A stretch of DNA of 27,184 bases, from the NCBI GenBank assembly GCA_027578815.1, contig JANBTH010000201.1, forward strand, positions 1 through 27,184, in the 5' to 3' direction. This stretch comes from Coemansia sp. RSA 1804 (taxonomy: Eukaryota; Kickxellomycota; Kickxellomycetes; Kickxellales; Kickxellaceae). Shown piece after piece: positions 9,807 to 19,152 of the stretch. Both the position numbers and the translations under genes were made by a program. How positions within the stretch are numbered: the first letter of the stretch is position 1; each line of letters begins with the position of its first letter. The notes under the pieces were generated by a model, which worked only from the letters and a program-made list of their open reading frames with translations, had not been told where the DNA came from and ran no database searches.

Positions 9807-10809
9807 ATGACTGATAAGCAGACATACAAAGTGAGAGAGAGAAAAACATGAAGAAATGGAGAAACATTGTCACAATCAAATACATGCAATTGATATTGTA
9901 TTTGTTTTCTATTAAACAAGAAAATTTTTTGTTGGCATTTTGTTGTTCTTTTGTTTCCTTTAGATGGCTGATTATTTGGCATGTATCTTGTTGGCATGCA
10001 TGGAGCTGTCTGCGTGGCAACAAAGGGATCCAACTAGTCCTGTGTGTGCCTTTGCGCTTGAGTGTGCCCGTGCCATTATTGCTAAAGAGAATACAGGAAA
10101 GAGACAGCTGTAACAATGAAGATGTGTGGATTAGGCTGTTGAGTCAACATATGCGTACGTTTTTAACAAGTATGGAAATGGTATGAAGTTTTCTATTTAT
10201 TTTTTACACCACAGCTTTTGTTCCTTTACGGATATGCTAAGCTTATTGCATTGCATTAGCCTGTTCTTCATTCTTTTAGTTTCTCACACACCTTTTTTTT
10301 ACAAAAAGAAGCATTGTCAAAGTTATGTGCCCAAGACGGCCATGCCAAACTAGGAAAAATGAAAACACGTGGTGTTCTTTACGCAAAGGAAAAGAGACAT
10401 TTCATATAATTGTGAGCTGTTCTTTTTTGTTGCTTGGAATTGCTCAGCTACATTTTGGATTGGCAGTGTACGCATTATTGTTAGAATTGTGCTATGCCTC
10501 TATGACTAGACTGTTTGTAATTTTAAAGATTTCGTTTCCAAAGTGATAGACCAGACACTGCTATTATAGATGAAATCATTGCTGCATATGATGAAGATGC
10601 CACATTCTTCGAAATACAGCATTAACAGAGCATTTATATAGTTTCATAAAACATGCACATATATATTAGCAAAGGCCATCTCTTTAGACAAACTTTCCAA
10701 CTATCATATGCAAACTAATGTGCACATTATTGACAGGACTCGGCATAAACATACCAGGCATTTGCTGGATGGCAGCGTCGTTTGGGGAGCCCTAATTCAT
10801 TTTGGTTAG
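9807..10809 (+). pseudogene. Set of coding-like exons upstream of UTP25, product unknown
   Basis: Several plus-strand segments look coding. ATG 9807-9830 (MTDKQTYK) ends at a GTGAGA donor; a 133-nt intron ends in a classic pyrimidine tract and TTTAG at 9963. 9964-10110 then encodes 49 residues (MADYLACILLACMELSAW...). A second segment, 10097-10180, joins 10260-10406 in phase 0 across a 79-nt intron (GTATGA, GCTAAG branch, ATTAG), reading NNEDVWIRLLSQHMRTF, then LQKEALSKLCAQDGH, to a TAA at 10407. Further segments end at 10625 (DRPDTAIIDEIIAAYDED) and 10809 (RHLLDGSVVWGALIHFG). The first two segments meet in different frames unless a 55-nt intron (10042-10096) is used, and the third and fourth are compatible only across the TAA. 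This suggests a decayed gene or a fast-evolving gene whose splicing I cannot resolve. Confidence 0.3.
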
Positions 10810-11021
10810 GCTCTATACCCCAGTGATTGGGTGTAGATGATGATTATGTGATCTGATTCGTAAAGATGGATCATCAGTCTCCTAAAAAAATAGAAAAATT
10901 TAGAATGGTTCGGTTTAAAAATTCGCTCAAACTCAAACACCACAAGCATAACATCTTGGTTCTTCAGTTATTTCGCTTTTATATAGCATACAAGCCTTTG
11001 TTTTCTGAATTTCAAATAGAA

Positions 11022-13322
11022 ATGCCGCCCTCAAAAAAATCTAGGCGGCCGACACGTAGGGAGCTGCAGCAGCTCAAGGAGTATGGCGAGCTGGACCCGT
11101 TGAACTCGATGATGAGAGACAATGATCTGGATGCTCTTATTGGCAACGCAATCAGCAGAAGCGGGTATGGCCGACTATCTCGCTCTGTACACACTGTCCA
11201 AGAAAGGGCGCGCCACAGCAAGAGCAATGCCGAAGATAGCCTGCTTTCTTCCTTTACAAAGGCACCAAAAAGAGCAAAAGGTAATGCTTACTCGAAACTA
11301 CTGGGTTTGCTGTCAACAAAGCAAGGCATGGGTTCACGGGGAAACAGCTTGGTTGAACGTGAGATTAAGGAGTCCGGCGAAGACGAGAGTGCGGAGGAAA
11401 TCGGCCTTGACGATGATGATGTTAGCGATGCAAAAGAGATGAAAGGGCAGATGGACGATAATTCCGACCGGAGCAGCAACGAAGCTACCATGCAGTCAGC
11501 AGATGAGGACGGTGCGGAAAGCAAATCTGATGCTGAGTACGAAGTGGATCAGGTTGACTACGACGACCTGGATGACAGATCCGACAGGGAGGACACAGCC
11601 AAGGTGCAAGAGAGTACAAAGGGCGATGATGACGAGGATAAAGATGATGCCGCAGAAGTCTACGAATCCGGCGATTTTATGGCAGCTCATATGGCCGATG
11701 ATGACTCAGAACTGGCACACAAGAAGCTGGCTGCAGTTACACAAAAGAAATACTCTTCAATGCTCATCGAAGACCCAGTTTATGGTCCAGTGGCCTGCTA
11801 CAATACTATAGATGAAGGAGTCAAGGAACCGAATCAAAGGCCACTTAAGCAGCGTCTAGTCAAGCCATTTCATAAGCTCAACAAGAACGGGGATTTCACA
11901 GAATTCCAACGCTCGCTCTTCAATTGGATTGACCAGTACCGGGATGTGGTCTACTCGGGAAGGACATTCGACAAGGAAGACGAAATCACGACGACATACG
12001 CGCTGCATGCTATTAACCATATCATGAAGGCAAGGGATCGTGAGCGCAAAAACAACGCAAAGCTTGCAAAGACACAGGCAGCAGGAAAGGACGCAGGAGA
12101 GCTCCGCGATCGCGGGTTTACTAGACCAAGAGTACTGATTATTGTGCCGTTTCGCAACAGCGCCTATACTATCGTAAAGAAGCTTTTGAAGCTTGCGTCT
12201 GCAGATCAAGAGCTAAACTCTTCACGCTTTGAAAAGGAGTATGGGCCTAGCGAAGACGACGCAGATGCGAATAAGCGCAAGCCTGTTGACTACCAGCAGA
12301 CGTTTGCTGGAAATATCGACGACGCCTTTCGCATCGGCCTTCAGCTGCATCACAGAACCGTCAAGCTTTACTCTGAATTCTACCGCTCTGATATACTGAT
12401 TGCATCGCCGATTGGGCTGCGCATGACCACTGGCGCACAGGGCGGGGACAGAAAGGATTTTGACTTTCTGTCGTCGATTGAGATTGTCATTGTTGACCAA
12501 TGTGACGTTCTGCTGATGCAGAACTGGGACCATATTGCGCACATATTCAACTGCCTCAACGCAATTCCCAAGAAGGATCATGGCTGTGATTTCTCACGGA
12601 TACGCAACTGGGCCTTGGAGGGGATGTCGCAGTACCGACGCCAGACCATTCTGATCTCGCAGTATATGACGCCCGAGATTCAGGGCTTGTTTAACAACAA
12701 CTGTCGCAGTATCGAAGGAAAGCTGCGCGTCAAGCCCATATACAGCGGATCCATAACAAGCGTAGTCGCAAAGGTGCCGCAGGTATTCAAACGCGTGGCT
12801 GTCAGCAGGCTCTCTTTTGCCGCAGATGAGAGGTTTGCTCACTTTACGGAAAACTCGCTTCTAGAAATCGAGAGACTGACAAAAACCACCAAGCACACTG
12901 TGATATTTGTTTCCTCATACTTTGACTTTGTGCGAGTCCGTAACTATCTTCGCGAAAAGGACTTTTCGTTTGTGGCGATTTCCGAGTATTCCACCAGATC
13001 CGAGGCAATGAACGCACGCCGTCAGTTCCACGCAGGCGAGCTCAGTTACATTCTCTACAGCGAACGGGCCCATTTCTACCACCGATACCCGATCAAGGGC
13101 ATCCACCACATGGTGTTTTACAGTCTGCCTGAACACCCGGACTACTACTCAGAGCTGGTCAACCTCATGCTTACCAGCAACACTCCAAACGTTTCCGCAG
13201 ACAGCCTCTCTTGCACGGCATTCTACACAAAATACGACCAGCTCAAGATCGAGAGAATTGTCGGGACCAAACTTGTTTCTCAGCTGTTAAATAGCGAACG
13301 GGCGCAATATACATTTACCTAG
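11022..13322 (+). CDS. UTP25: Utp25, U3 snoRNP-associated ribosome-biogenesis factor
   Basis: A single exon encodes 766 residues from ATG 11022 (MPPSKKSRRPTRREL, G at -3). The frame continues upstream to another ATG at 10866, but those 52 codons read like 5' UTR, and 766 residues matches the family size (yeast Utp25 is about 720). An acidic Asp/Glu/Ser region spans about residues 115-230. The conserved DUF1253 core follows: RPRVLIIVPFRNSAY near 366, RSDILIASPIGLRM near 455, VIVDQCDVLLMQNWDHIAHI near 490, and SERAHFYHRYPIKGIHHMVF near 680. Utp25 resembles a DEAD-box helicase but lacks its catalytic residues; here too the DEAD position reads VDQCD. In yeast it acts in the nucleolar SSU processome in 18S rRNA maturation. 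It converges with the cyclophilin gene, only 52 bp after its stop. Confidence 0.95.
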   Translation: MPPSKKSRRPTRRELQQLKEYGELDPLNSMMRDNDLDALIGNAISRSGYGRLSRSVHTVQERARHSKSNAEDSLLSSFTKAPKRAKGNAYSKLLGLLSTKQGMGSRGNSLVEREIKESGEDESAEEIGLDDDDVSDAKEMKGQMDDNSDRSSNEATMQSADEDGAESKSDAEYEVDQVDYDDLDDRSDREDTAKVQESTKGDDDEDKDDAAEVYESGDFMAAHMADDDSELAHKKLAAVTQKKYSSMLIEDPVYGPVACYNTIDEGVKEPNQRPLKQRLVKPFHKLNKNGDFTEFQRSLFNWIDQYRDVVYSGRTFDKEDEITTTYALHAINHIMKARDRERKNNAKLAKTQAAGKDAGELRDRGFTRPRVLIIVPFRNSAYTIVKKLLKLASADQELNSSRFEKEYGPSEDDADANKRKPVDYQQTFAGNIDDAFRIGLQLHHRTVKLYSEFYRSDILIASPIGLRMTTGAQGGDRKDFDFLSSIEIVIVDQCDVLLMQNWDHIAHIFNCLNAIPKKDHGCDFSRIRNWALEGMSQYRRQTILISQYMTPEIQGLFNNNCRSIEGKLRVKPIYSGSITSVVAKVPQVFKRVAVSRLSFAADERFAHFTENSLLEIERLTKTTKHTVIFVSSYFDFVRVRNYLREKDFSFVAISEYSTRSEAMNARRQFHAGELSYILYSERAHFYHRYPIKGIHHMVFYSLPEHPDYYSELVNLMLTSNTPNVSADSLSCTAFYTKYDQLKIERIVGTKLVSQLLNSERAQYTFT

Positions 13323-13374
13323 ACCATCACCAGCCTACTTTGTCTGAAGAGAAGTTGAATTGTTTCTATTTTTC

Positions 13375-13926
13375 TTAAAAGCTAATAAAGGCATCCAACC
13401 ATCCACCTAGTGGTGCTGAATCGCTCTCCTCGCCACACTCTTCAATTACGATTTTCTCAGAGGCTTTCCCGTTTGCGCTACCCAGAGCCTCGATTTTCTT
13501 GACAACGTCCATTCCCTCGATAACGTTTCCAAAGACAACGTGCTTGCCGTCAAGCCATGGGCAGGGAACGGTGGTGACGAAGAACTGCGAGCCGTTGGTG
13601 TTGGGTCCAGCGTTGGCCATCGACAGCAGACCAGGGACGGTGTGCTTGAGCTGGAAGTTCTCGTCAGCGAACTTGTTGCCGTAGATCGACTTGCCGCCGG
13701 TGCCGTTGTGGTTGGTGAAGTCACCGCCCTGGAGCATGAACTGCGGGATGACGCGGTGGAAGATGCTGTCCTTGTAGCCGTAGCCGTTCTGGCCAGTGCA
13801 CAGCTGGCGGAAGTTCTCGGCGGTCTTGGGAACGACATCCGAACGGAGCTCCATGACAGTCTTGCCAAGAGGCTTCTGAAGGGTGGCGACCTTAAAGAAG
13901 ACGCGTGAAAGAGGGGAAGCAGTCAT
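13375..13926 (-). CDS. Cyclophilin A-type peptidyl-prolyl isomerase, copy 1
   Basis: Encodes 183 residues from ATG 13926 (MTASPLSRVFFKVATLQ). Catalyses cis-trans isomerisation of X-Pro bonds; the single-domain cytosolic/nuclear form with no targeting signal. All active-site elements are present: FHRVIPQFMLQGGDF (catalytic Arg, Phe, Met, Gln), MANAGPNTNGSQFF and CPWLDGKHVVFG (drug-binding Trp and active-site His). The normal domain ends at VIEECGE; copy 1 then runs 16 residues on, to an odd hydrophobic end (GGWLDAFISF) absent from copy 2. The DNA suggests this tail was recruited from 3' UTR (see findings). It is convergent with UTP25. Codon use is biased, as in a well-expressed gene. Confidence 0.96.
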   Translation of the reverse strand: MTASPLSRVFFKVATLQKPLGKTVMELRSDVVPKTAENFRQLCTGQNGYGYKDSIFHRVIPQFMLQGGDFTNHNGTGGKSIYGNKFADENFQLKHTVPGLLSMANAGPNTNGSQFFVTTVPCPWLDGKHVVFGNVIEGMDVVKKIEALGSANGKASEKIVIEECGEESDSAPLGGWLDAFISF

Positions 13927-14372
13927 TTTGAAGCGCAGACTCTAAAATAGGTAAAACCCCCTCAAGAGAAAAAGCCTAAATGCACTAATTGAATAGAATC
14001 GATGCCAGTGACAAGAAGCAAATGATAAAAAGTGGGTTTAAAATCTATTCAAGTAGAACACAATACAGGTTGGCCAAAGTTCAGACCACAAGGATAAGAT
14101 GTCGGGTTAAAGTCTTTCCAGGGCCACGTTTTATTGTCAGTAGAAAGTAAATAGAAGTAACCACAATGACCCTATTAGATCTTGTCCTTTTAGGCAACAT
14201 ATGTGACGCCCTTTTCCCATAGAGATGGAGGAACAAAGTGGAATACAGAAACTAAGAAATAAGAGAAAGAGAGAAAGAATAAAGGAGGGTTCCTCATCTT
14301 TGCAGATTGGCCAAAGGCCAACCCGTATTGTTTCTATTTTTCTGAACAACAGCTAGTATAACTATTCAACAC

Positions 14373-14897
14373 CTAATTTCTTGGCGCGGGATTGCTCTCC
14401 TCACCACACTCTTCAATTACGATTTTCTCAGAGGTTCTCCCGTTTTCGCTACCCAGAGCCTCGATCTTCTTGACAATGTCCATTCCCTCGATAACGTTTC
14501 CAAAGACAACGTGTCTGCCGTCAAGCCATGGGCAAGGGACCGTGGTGATAAAGAACTGCGATCCGTTGGTGTTAGGTCCGGCGTTGGCCATCGAAAGCTG
14601 GCCTTCACCGGTGTGCTTGAGCTTAAAGTTCTCGTCGCTGAACTTGGCACCGTAGATCGACTTGCCGCCGGTGCCGTTGTGGTTGGTGAAATCGCCGCCT
14701 TGAAGCATGAACTGCGGAATGACACGGTGGAAGATGCTGCCCTTGTAGCCGTAGCCATTCTGGCCAGTGCACAGCTGGCGGAAGTTCTCGGCGGTCTTGG
14801 GAACGACATCCGAACGGAGCTCCATGACAATCTTGCCAAGAGGCTTCTGAAGGGTGGCGACCTTGAAGAAGACGCGTGGAAGAGGGGAAGCGGTCAT
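14373..14897 (-). CDS. Cyclophilin A-type peptidyl-prolyl isomerase, copy 2
   Basis: Encodes 174 residues from ATG 14897 (MTASPLPRVFFKVATLQ); the frame is open slightly upstream but only from a TTG, and that part is the conserved 5' leader. Differs from copy 1 at only about 15 positions over the shared 166, mostly conservative, with every catalytic element kept (FHRVIPQFM, GSQFFITT, PWLDGRHVVFG). The tail is short (ESNPAPRN) and its TAG lies where copy 1 has a frame change, so copy 2 probably has the ancestral C-terminus. It lies upstream of copy 1 on the same strand with its own promoter segment. Confidence 0.96.
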   Translation of the reverse strand: MTASPLPRVFFKVATLQKPLGKIVMELRSDVVPKTAENFRQLCTGQNGYGYKGSIFHRVIPQFMLQGGDFTNHNGTGGKSIYGAKFSDENFKLKHTGEGQLSMANAGPNTNGSQFFITTVPCPWLDGRHVVFGNVIEGMDIVKKIEALGSENGRTSEKIVIEECGEESNPAPRN

Positions 14898-15137
14898 TTT
14901 TGAAGAGAAGATTCTAAAATAGACAAAAGACAACAGAAAAGCTCAAGTTCACCAAATTTACCAAATCAATGCTGGTTACAAGAAGCAAAAGATAAAAAAG
15001 AATTTATTGAATCTGCTTATGAACAGAAAAACATTGAGAATAACCACACCAAAATGAAAGACCTTCCACAGACCAAGCAAAAAATACAGGCATTTACGCT
15101 GATCAGCTATGATAATTAAATGATCAGACAGAATGAC

Positions 15138-16586
15138 CTAGAGCCCACCGCTTCCTCTTTGCTTGTTTGCAAGTTGATTCATTGACATTTGCTTTCCAGA
15201 GCCAGCGCTGCTCTCGCGATCCTTGGGTTTCTGGGTTATTGACAGGGAGTCCAGAGAGAACAGCCCCGAGTTTACGTCCCAAATATCGCTGAAGGCAGTC
15301 TTTTTTCCGGGAGACGTGCTGGCTGTGGAAGAGATGCTGCCAGCTGTTCTTGCCGTCAATGTTGATGCAGCCAAAGCTGCTGGTGCTGGTGCCAAGGAAG
15401 CCATTGGGGATGTTGCAGATGTAGGCGTAAGAGGCTGTGTGGGCAGCCCAATGTTTATATCTCCAAGAAGATCAATAGTCTTTCCGGCGGTATTACCAGC
15501 TGGCTTGACAGAGGCACTAGCACTGTTGTCGCCTCCTTGGAAATCTCCCCAATCGTCATCAACAGCCGAGGATGCTGATACAGCAGCTTTTGCGGCTGAC
15601 GTCGGTGCTGGTATTGATGGCGATATCTGAGATGTTGATGGCGCTGGTATCGATGTTGTCGGCACTGGCAGCAAGGCTGATCCGCCTACATCTGTCGATG
15701 AAGGAGTCTCAATCTCATCATCAAACGAGAAGAGATCAGCAACAACAGGCTCGGCCGGCTTGCTGGGTTCGGCAAGTCTTTGTCGCGACAAGTTACGAGA
15801 AGTTGAAGGAGCAGACACAGGTGCAGAGGCAGGCGTGCTCTTTCGGCTGCTGCTGTACGAGCGGTTATTGCTAGTAGAGTCGCTTCCGTAGTCGTTGCGA
15901 GTGACGGATGGCGTGTAGCCATCGCCAGAGAACCCGCCGTAACTCCCAAAGCCACCACCGCCTTCAAACTTGTGTCGATTGTCCTTGGCCTTCTTGCGTT
16001 CCTCACGCAGCCGTTCCTTGTTCTGGACGAGATCAACAATCTCCTTCGACCGATGGCGCACATTGACCCCCTGGTCTTTGCCGTTGGCGTCAATATGATG
16101 AAAGTTCTTTAGCGTCTTAATAATGGTTACATGGCTGCGCACGTCGTCGACAACACGCTCGGACCCGTTCTTAACCAGGTACTCGACAAGCTGCAGCGCC
16201 TTGTAGACCTGACGCCAGCTGCCAGGATCGGTGTCGTTGATTTTCAAATATATCGCCGCCATGATGTCCTCAAAGTTCTTTCTACTCTTCCAAACTGGCA
16301 AAACGTTAGTAATATAATATCCACTTTGAAGATTATATAGGGTGTCGCAGAGTAGGCCTATCGATGGAAGTGGGGAATGCTGGCTGGAACAGCATCGCTC
16401 TTACCTGTCATGTGTTGCATCTGCAATCTCACGCATGAGAGTGCCTGAGGCACCCCATGGCTCAGGGCCGGTGGCCTCGTTCACCTTTATCTCCACCTCG
16501 GACAGATTCAAAACCACATTTCGGACCTTGTTGTACACGTTGCGCACATCCCATACAGAAATCTCAGTAAGCTTGTTGAGATCCAT
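15138..16586 (-). CDS. ENTH-domain clathrin adaptor, Ent3/epsinR type
   Basis: Two exons, 16405-16586 and 15138-16281, give 441 residues. Intron (16282-16404, 123 nt): GTAAGA donor, perfect TACTAAC branch. The acceptor that keeps the frame is GTAG at 16282-16285, not the CCAG ten bases earlier; the join IADATHD-R-KNFEDIM matches epsinR spacing exactly. The ENTH domain covers about residues 12-150 (EATGPEPWGASGTLM, WRQVYKALQLVEYLVKNGSE, GKDQGVNVRHRSKEI, RLREERKKAK). This domain binds phosphoinositides and SNAREs. The tail is disordered and Ser/Ala/Pro-rich, with DLFSFDDE near 243, DDDWGDFQ near 302 (matching the acidic WGDF-type gamma-ear motif of Ent3) and IDLLGD near 330 (clathrin-box-like). 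In yeast, Ent3 sorts cargo between trans-Golgi and endosomes with AP-1 and GGA. The gene is minus-strand, downstream of MIC60. Confidence 0.93.
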
Positions 16587-16905
16587 AGCAATGAAAGGAG
16601 ATGTTGAGGAATACAAAAAGAAAAAGAACACAAAAACAAACAAATGCACTCTATGCTGAAGAGAAAACGAATTGCGTTGAATAAAAGACAAGAAAAGATT
16701 AAAGGAAACGATGCTGCTGGCCTTGGAAAAAGAAGGAAAGTCTCAAACAGACTACCATTACTGGCTTAGTTGCAGGATTAGTTTGTGGCGTAAGCACTCG
16801 AACTCAGCCTCGGTTCTCACACATATCCTCACCACAATGGCAGAATAGAAACAACCTCGCCTTTTAGATATGCGTGAAAGAGAGAAATATTCAAAAGAAA
16901 ACATG
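16587..16905. other. Spacer between MIC60 stop and ENT3-like start
   Basis: A-rich on the plus strand near the ENT3-like ATG. It must contain the MIC60 3' UTR and the ENT3-like promoter. No RNA gene or repeat seen. Confidence 0.6.
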
Positions 16906-18818
16906 CTAAATAAACGTAATCTTTGCTAGCATCTCTTCGGTCTCGGCAATGCTGACTGCCTGCTCGATCTCCAGTCTGCGGCGAGCAGCCGAAATCCAGT
17001 CCTCGGCAAGTTTCTTTGGCCAGCCCTTCAACTGGTTCAGTTCGCGAGTAGCCAGATCGAGGTTGTGATCTTTCAAATAGAAGCCTGTGCGCGCCAGGAC
17101 TGCTTCTACGTCATCGCCCTCAACAAGCCCTTCCTTTTCAAACATGACCTTCGAGAGAGCTGCAGACAGAACCTGCGAGCCAAAGCTTCCGTCCTCGGGA
17201 ACAAGCGAGGCGCTCCGAATCTCCTTGCGCACAGCCTCGAAGCGATCCTCCAGCTCGACCTGGGAGGGAATCCCTTGCTCAGCAAGGCTGCGCGGAATCA
17301 GGGAAATTGCAGCTCTGGTGGCTGGGAAATCGGTGGTTGCCGCGCTTGCCAGGGCCATCAGCTCACTGACAAACGGAGTCTGGGACTTTGAGTCAACTGC
17401 CACGCTCCTCAGTGCAGCCAGCGCAACTCCAAGCCTTGAAAGTCCACGGGACTGGCGGATAAGATCTCCGCTCTCCTGCACTGTCAGCGTAAGCTCGCGT
17501 AGCTGCGAATCAACGCGATCCAAGTGAGCAAGACGCCCGCCACGCTCTTCGTCAACACGTGCGCGCACAAAACGGTTGAAGCGACGCTCCAGAAGATCGC
17601 GCTGCGCAGAAAGCTCGGCTGCAATGCGCTCCTCGGCAGCAGTCGCAGTGGCCTTTAGCTGCTCATCTCTGGTCTGAATAAGCTGCGCCTCGCGAGCAGC
17701 AAAAGCCAGACGGGACGAGTCCTGGAAGTCAGTCAGCACCTTTTCAAACTTTTCGCGTTCTTCAGCAATTGCATTTTCGACAAGCTGCTTTTCCTCGTCC
17801 CTAACCATACTCAGATGCTTGTCCAATGCAACAAGTGCGTGGTTAAGCGTATCGATCTGTTGAAACTCTTCTGGAGAAAGTCCCTTTTTGTTAAGAGCAG
17901 ACACAACAGCAGCCAGCGACTTTGAAAGCGCAACAACTGTCTCGTTCTCTGAAGCAAGAGATGGGATCTCTACAGCCAGCCGGATCTTGCTCGCTGGAAT
18001 CGCCGCAACAGGCGAGACAAGCTGCTGCTCGCTCTGGCCGTCAGAAACCGGTCTTTCGCGAGAACCTCTAGATCCAGTAGGTGGTGTTGTCTCGCGGTTT
18101 TGCTCAGTACCAGCGCTCGTTGTGCTATCGCTGGTGGGCGCATGCCAGCTATTATGCTTGAGCATATTCAGTACCCCAGCCATCTGGTCGTAGATAAAAC
18201 GCCCAGTGTACACCATATCATCGTACACCTTAAAACTGACGTCGCTCAGCGCCATTACTAGACTGTTGTCATGGTGCTTGATTAGCTTCATAAAGCTCCT
18301 AGCACCAGGCACATAGTGTTCAAACTGTTGTCCAAACTCATGATCTTCTTGCGCATAAGCCGCTGCTGCCACAAATCCAGATCCAGCAAGCAGTGTCAGG
18401 ATTGTAACATTGCGGATTTTGTGACCTTTTTTCTTTGCAGGCTTGGGCGCTGCAGTGAACGATGTAGCTGGATCGCGCACTCCGTCTGCATCCGCCGGCT
18501 TCGTGTTTGTAGGCGGTGTAGATGGCTTAGTGGATGTGGTTGATGTAGTGGAGGAGGTACCGCTGACAAAGTGTCTAGAATATACGCTTGGCGCCGGCCG
18601 AACAACAGCAACCTAAAGAAAAAAGGTTAAATAAATGTCAGTGTAGATTCTTGGATTACAAAGTTGAGTAAGGGATGGGTTTGATAAATTGGCATAAATA
18701 TTTTATTCTTGAATAAAGAACGCGACATTCAGCATGCTTGTCAAGTGATTTGAAGGCTGACACATACAGTACTGCCTCTGGTAAGCGTCTTCGCAGCAAG
18801 TGCAGGCACACGCAACAT
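16906..18818 (-). CDS. MIC60: MICOS subunit Mic60/mitofilin
   Basis: Two exons, 18768-18818 and 16906-18612, joined in phase 0, give 585 residues. Exon 1 is only 17 codons and encodes MLRVPALAAKTLTRGST, a typical basic amphipathic mitochondrial presequence that continues VAVVRPAPSVYSRHF in exon 2. The intron is 155 nt (GTATGT donor, CTGAC branch, TTCTTTAG). A Ser/Thr/Pro linker leads to a transmembrane helix near residues 85-104 (NVTILTLLAGSGFVAAAAYA). A long Glu/Arg/Gln-rich coiled coil covers about 215-400. The C-terminal mitofilin domain ends LDLATRELNQLKGWPKKLAE DWI, the family signature. Mic60 anchors in the inner membrane, shapes crista junctions and contacts outer-membrane complexes. 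Length agrees with yeast (540). It is followed on the same strand by ENT3-like. Confidence 0.95.
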
Positions 18819-19152
18819 TATGAAATTTCCACGCTACAATATCCGCTGCTGCGTTCTTCGTTTCTGAAGAATGGAAATATAACAAAACAAGATTGACCCT
18901 TGATAGAATTGAATAGAGGTGTTCCTAATAAAGCGATTTAAAACCTTGAGAAGAGAGAAGGTATGAGCTTTGTAAAGAAAGAAGGAAACAAATTTACTTG
19001 TTTTTGCTACATTCCATTGCAGGCTTTTATTTCTTATCTCAACAACAAAAATGTGGGCTGTGACTGCCAATCAGCTCAGCTCGGTGATTAAAAATGCGAA
19101 CCGAAATGTGCTGTAGACCATTTGTGCCTCTTTCGGATATCTGTCTCACTTT
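18819..19152. other. Spacer between RAV1 stop and MIC60 start
   Basis: Holds the RAV1 3' UTR and the MIC60 promoter, both on the minus strand. No further gene or RNA seen. Confidence 0.6.

Larger units (their letters stand above)
13359..14987. repeat. Tandem direct duplication of a cyclophilin gene
   Basis: Two copies offset by about 968 bp. The 17-mer attgtttctatttttct lies beyond both coding 3' ends (13359 and 14327). The coding regions are nearly collinear. Upstream of each ATG the minus strand shows the same CTATTTTAG followed by A-TCT-C-CTTCAAA, a possible shared 5'-UTR acceptor. Further out, acaagaagca is shared (14011 and 14978). Thus coding region, 3' UTR and proximal promoter were all duplicated. 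The gap between the genes (13927-14372) holds no other gene. Confidence 0.85.

Noticed and set aside
10866..11021. N-terminal extension of Utp25 from the upstream ATG
   Set aside because: The 52 extra residues look like translated AT-rich leader, while MPPSKKSRRPTRREL is a typical Utp25 start and gives the expected length.
13446..13868. Long Arg/Ser-rich frames overlapping both cyclophilins
   Set aside because: They are shadows produced by the biased codon use of the cyclophilin genes.
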